Positions 6,529 to 8,922 of a DNA stretch of 8,922 bases are shown here, piece after piece. Position numbers and translations under genes: made by a program. This stretch comes from Chloroflexota bacterium (GTDB lineage: Bacteria; Chloroflexota; Limnocylindria; Limnocylindrales; CSP1-4). The stretch covers positions 1 through 8,922 of the forward strand of contig JACDBP010000091.1 in the NCBI GenBank assembly GCA_013694835.1, written 5' to 3'. Each line of letters starts with the position of its first letter. Within the stretch, counting starts at the first letter, position 1. The notes under the pieces were generated by a model that worked only from the letters and a program-made list of their open reading frames with translations, made no database searches and had not been told where the DNA came from.

Positions 6529-7492
6529 ATGACCGTTCTGAGCTGAAGAATCTGAAGTTGATGATGCTGACGATGAGCATCATCGCGGCGATGACGAGCG
6601 CCATCGCGGCGGCAAGGCTGATCTCGCGCCTGCCGGAGAACGCGGTGTTGAAGACGTGCAGCAGAGCGGGCGTCGTTTCAAGTAACGGGCCGCCGCCCGT
6701 CATGAGCTGCGGTTGGCCGACCAGCTGGAATGAGGCCAGGATCTGGAGCGTCACCACCAGGAGCAGCACGGGGCGCAGGCTCGGCAGCGTGATGTGGCGG
6801 AACTGCTGCCACCGGTTGGCGCCGTCGATCGCGGCCGCCTCATACAGGTCCAGCGGGATGGCCTGCATCCCCGCCAGCAGGATGATCGTGTTGAAGCCGA
6901 TGGTCCACCAGAGTGTTGCGACCAGGATGGTGATCCACGCGTACGGGTTCGATGACAACCAGGCGGGGCTGCCGCCCAGGACGTCGCGGGAGAACAGGGT
7001 GACGACACCCGCGTTGCCGTTGAACATCCACCACCAGGTGAGTCCTACCACGGCCACCGAGAGCGTCCACGGAGCGAAGTACAGCCCCCGGAACAGGTTC
7101 CGGCCTCGGATCTTGGAATTCAGCAGATTCGCCAGGAAGAGGCCGGCCGCCACAAGCAGCGGCGTGCTCATGATCACGAAAAGGATGGTGTTCCAGACCG
7201 TCGTCCAGAAGCGGTCGAACTGCACACTCTTCGGGTCGAACAGCTGCTGATACCAGCGCGCGCCGACGAACGGACCGTCGAAGGTCCCCGAACTGTTGTG
7301 CAGGCTCAGCCAGATGCCCAGGAAGAACGGATAGCCGATGAACAGCAGGAAGACCAGGAAGTGCGGGGCGATGAACAGGTACGGTGTGATCCGGCGCTCA
7401 CCGATCCGCCGTCGTACTTCGGCCTTGGGTTTCCTGGGCCTTCCACGGTTCTGGAGCCGCCCAGCACGTCTGGTGGCCGTGGCCGTCGTCAT
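6527..7492 (-). CDS. Carbohydrate ABC transporter permease, MalF/UgpA type
   Basis: 321 residues. A basic N-terminal tail (1-34, rich in Arg and Lys) precedes six likely membrane segments (near 36-62, 98-124, 138-158, 186-208, 240-260 and 291-313). The EAA loop YEAAAIDGANRWQQF (217-231) is followed by ITLPSLRP (234-241). This is the standard CUT1 permease of the LacF/UgpA/MalF type, lacking the large periplasmic insertion of E. coli MalF. It should form a heterodimer with the permease encoded next. The ATG at 7492 is supported by GGGAGGG five bases upstream. It is separated from the binding-protein gene by 83 bp containing an intrinsic terminator, so it depends on read-through or on a promoter I could not identify. 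Confidence 0.95.
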   Translation of the reverse strand: MTTATATRRAGRLQNRGRPRKPKAEVRRRIGERRITPYLFIAPHFLVFLLFIGYPFFLGIWLSLHNSSGTFDGPFVGARWYQQLFDPKSVQFDRFWTTVWNTILFVIMSTPLLVAAGLFLANLLNSKIRGRNLFRGLYFAPWTLSVAVVGLTWWWMFNGNAGVVTLFSRDVLGGSPAWLSSNPYAWITILVATLWWTIGFNTIILLAGMQAIPLDLYEAAAIDGANRWQQFRHITLPSLRPVLLLVVTLQILASFQLVGQPQLMTGGGPLLETTPALLHVFNTAFSGRREISLAAAMALVIAAMMLIVSIINFRFFSSERS

Positions 7493-7497
7493 GCGCG

Positions 7498-7504
7498 CCC
7501 TCCC
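7498..7504 (-). promoter_or_regulatory. Ribosome binding site of the MalF-type permease
   Basis: GGGAGGG lies five bases before the ATG at 7492. Just upstream is the self-complementary 12-mer CCCCGATCGGGG (7510-7521), between the terminator T-run and this site. The palindrome might be a protein-binding site or may sequester RNA, but nothing more supports this. Confidence 0.7.
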
Positions 7505-7524
7505 TGCCTCCCCGATCGGGGGCC

Positions 7525-7561
7525 AAAAAGCGAACGGCGGGTACCCGAAGGCACCCGCCGT
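7525..7561 (-). terminator. Intrinsic terminator with UUCG tetraloop after the binding-protein gene
   Basis: On the minus strand, positions 7561 to 7534 fold into a 12-bp stem. The outer nine pairs, ACGGCGGGT with ACCCGCCGT, are perfect, followed by one G-U pair and two C-G pairs closing a UUCG loop. TCGC and then TTTTT (7529-7525) follow. The hairpin begins 14 bases after the binding-protein stop codon. It probably ends or protects most transcripts there, giving more binding protein than permease, a pattern known for binding-protein operons. The T-run is short and offset by four bases, so partial read-through is plausible. Confidence 0.8.
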
Positions 7562-7575
7562 CCTGGCGTTACGGA

Positions 7576-8922
7576 TCAGTAGCCGTAGCGTTCCTTGTTG
7601 GTCTTCAGGATGTCCGTGTTGAACAGGGCAGCCGCATCGAGCGCCTCCTTCGCGCCCTTGCCTCCGATCACGAACACCGCGGCCTCGCCGGCACCGTTCG
7701 CGGCGAACAGGATGTCACCGCCACCCGGGATGCTCGGCAGGAACTGGACGGTCTCGGCGATCGGCGCCACCTTGGCGATGATCGGTAGCAGGCCCTCGGT
7801 CGCGCCGGTGAGGTCCGCAGATTCACGGACTTCGTTGCGCGCCGGGACTTGACCCGCTGCCGCCCACTTGATGGAGTTCCGTGAGAACGTGTCGATGAAG
7901 TTGTAGGCGCACATGCGCTGGTCGGGGGTAGCCCCCGCGGTGACCGCCAGGTTGTGCGAGCCACCCCAGGCGCCGTCGCCAAGGATCGAGGGGATGGGTC
8001 CGACGCCGAGGTCGGCGCCGAGGGCGTCGTTGTAGCCGCTGCTCTCCCAGATGCCCGAGAAGACCATCGCGTTCTTGCCCTGCTTGAACGCCGCGATCTC
8101 CGCGTCGCTCTCGACCTTGGGCACGCCGAGCTCGTTCACGAGCTTGGCCAGATACTCGGCCGCCTTGATGCCGGCTTCGCTGTTGAAGGTGGCCTCGCTG
8201 TAGTCGTCGCTGGTCCACTTGCCGCCCGCCTGGTAGAAGAGCGACGCGAACTGGATGCCGACCAGGAAGCTGGCGCCCGGCCCGCTGGAGACCATCTGGT
8301 AGCCGTCCTTGCCGGTCTTCTCCTTGACGGCCTTGATGACCGCCTCGAAGCTCGCCATGTCGGTGGGTGGCGTCTCCGGATCGAGTCCGGCATCACGGAA
8401 GAGCTTCTTGTTGTAGTAGAACGTCATCGGGTGGGTGTCGATCGGGATGCCCAGCCGCTGGCCCTTCCAGATGCCCGCGTTCCAGATCGCCGCGGGGAAG
8501 GTCGACTCGCTCATGCCGGCCGCCGACGCGAGGTCGTCGATGGGGGTGACGATCTTGCTCTCGCTGAGGCCGGGAAGGCCGTCGTAGCCGGCCGCGATGA
8601 TCTGCGGCAACGCATTACCGTCACGCGCGGCCTCCAGCTTCGCGACGTACTCGCCGCCGGGCTGGGTCTGGACGGTGATCTGGCATTCAGGTGTTGCTGC
8701 GTTGTAGTCGTCGACGATCTGCTTGAAGAAGCCGCCGTCGGGACCCGTGAACGGGTTCCAGAGGGTCAGGGTCTGCGCAGACGCGGGCAGCGGCAAGGTG
8801 CTCCCGCCGGTCCCCGCGCTACCCGAGGGTGCCGCGGACGAAGGTGCGGCCGACGAAGGTGCGGCCGACGAGGGTGCCGCGGACGACGGTGCGGCCGACG
8901 ACGGCGCGGCCGACGAAGGTGC
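7576..8922 (-). CDS. Family 1 extracellular sugar-binding protein (UgpB/MalE-like lipoprotein), 5' end outside the window
   Basis: 448 residues are visible; the frame is open to the right edge. The TTG at 8796 is not the start, because the frame continues through six APSSA repeats and a Gly/Ser stretch typical of the linker behind a lipidated Cys. The signal peptide and lipobox are beyond the edge. The mature domain begins near visible residue 50 with LTLWNPFTGPDGG, followed by FKQIVDDYN, WKGQRLGIPIDTHPMTFYYN (the usual hinge region, with Tyr-Asn-Lys), FKQGKNAMVFSGIW and the C-terminal lobe. This is the type I sugar-binding protein layout (COG1653 group). It captures sugar outside the membrane for the two permeases encoded downstream. 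The ligand cannot be read from sequence; the neighbouring GH43 enzymes suggest arabino- or xylo-oligosaccharides. It is the most upstream operon gene visible and is followed by a terminator. Confidence 0.93.
   Translation of the reverse strand, partial: APSSAAPSSAAPSSAAPSSAAPSSAAPSSAAPSGSAGTGGSTLPLPASAQTLTLWNPFTGPDGGFFKQIVDDYNAATPECQITVQTQPGGEYVAKLEAARDGNALPQIIAAGYDGLPGLSESKIVTPIDDLASAAGMSESTFPAAIWNAGIWKGQRLGIPIDTHPMTFYYNKKLFRDAGLDPETPPTDMASFEAVIKAVKEKTGKDGYQMVSSGPGASFLVGIQFASLFYQAGGKWTSDDYSEATFNSEAGIKAAEYLAKLVNELGVPKVESDAEIAAFKQGKNAMVFSGIWESSGYNDALGADLGVGPIPSILGDGAWGGSHNLAVTAGATPDQRMCAYNFIDTFSRNSIKWAAAGQVPARNEVRESADLTGATEGLLPIIAKVAPIAETVQFLPSIPGGGDILFAANGAGEAAVFVIGGKGAKEALDAAALFNTDILKTNKERYGY
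8833..8922 (-). repeat. 15-bp coding minisatellite (APSSA linker repeats)
   Basis: Six consecutive 15-base units each encode Ala-Pro-Ser-Ser-Ala, and a seventh breaks off as APSG (8821-8832). The array runs off the right edge, so its full length is unknown. Units differ only at synonymous third positions (for example CCT/CCG/CCC for Pro, GCC/GCG for the last Ala). It encodes the flexible tether between membrane anchor and binding domain. Such arrays can change length by slippage or unequal crossing-over, but the wobble differences should reduce this. Confidence 0.9.

Noticed and set aside
6558..7250. 230-residue plus-strand frame opposite the MalF-type permease
   Set aside because: It is antisense to a well-supported permease; its Met/Ile/Ser richness is what the complement of membrane-segment codons gives.
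8794..8796. TTG at 8796 as the start of the binding protein
   Set aside because: The frame continues upstream through a lipoprotein-type tether to the window edge, and a start here would give no export signal.
8821..8922. CRISPR-like array
   Set aside because: The 15-base units are contiguous with no spacers and encode an in-frame APSSA repeat.

Overview
The window comes from a GC-rich bacterium with GTG and TTG starts and long Ala/Ser/Pro/Thr linkers behind lipoprotein anchors. This combination is common in Chloroflexota of the Limnocylindria/Ellin6529 type and in some Actinomycetota. A UvrD2-like helicase fits either. I cannot settle the phylum from this stretch, and I see no phage, plasmid, transposase, CRISPR, tRNA or rRNA sequence.

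Layout. (1) Positions 1-1470, minus strand: a UvrD/PcrA-superfamily helicase closest to the UvrD2 branch, cut by the left edge. (2) Positions 1542-3050, plus strand: a two-domain protein, an ADP-ribosylglycohydrolase fused to a CDKN3-like Cys-based phosphatase, divergent from the helicase across 71 bp. (3) Positions 3114-8922, minus strand: a carbohydrate uptake and degradation operon. In transcription order it holds a family 1 solute-binding lipoprotein (5' end outside the window), an intrinsic terminator with a UUCG loop, a MalF-type permease, a MalG-type permease, and two tandem lipoprotein glycoside hydrolases of family 43. It converges on the ADP-ribosylglycohydrolase gene with a 63 bp gap.

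How the operon should work (inference from families): the GH43 enzymes, tethered outside the membrane on long flexible linkers, release arabinose- or xylose-containing sugars from plant polysaccharide. The tethered binding protein captures them and the two permeases import them. No ATP-binding subunit is encoded here, so a shared MsmX/UgpC-type ATPase elsewhere is expected. The terminator after the binding-protein gene should give more binding protein than permease.

The most notable observation is a molecular fossil between the two GH43 genes. The last codons of a second MalG-type permease, reading SVTSSGVKG-stop, survive out of frame at 4437-4469. They match the intact permease end at 5623-5655 except at wobble positions and the stop codon. 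This suggests that the tandem GH43 genes arose from two diverged permease-GH43 modules joined by a deletion or recombination, with the second transporter lost. The other items worth attention are the ADP-ribosylglycohydrolase-phosphatase fusion, the loss of a conserved His in one GH43 copy, a shared vicinal Cys pair in both, and a 15-bp coding minisatellite in the binding protein.
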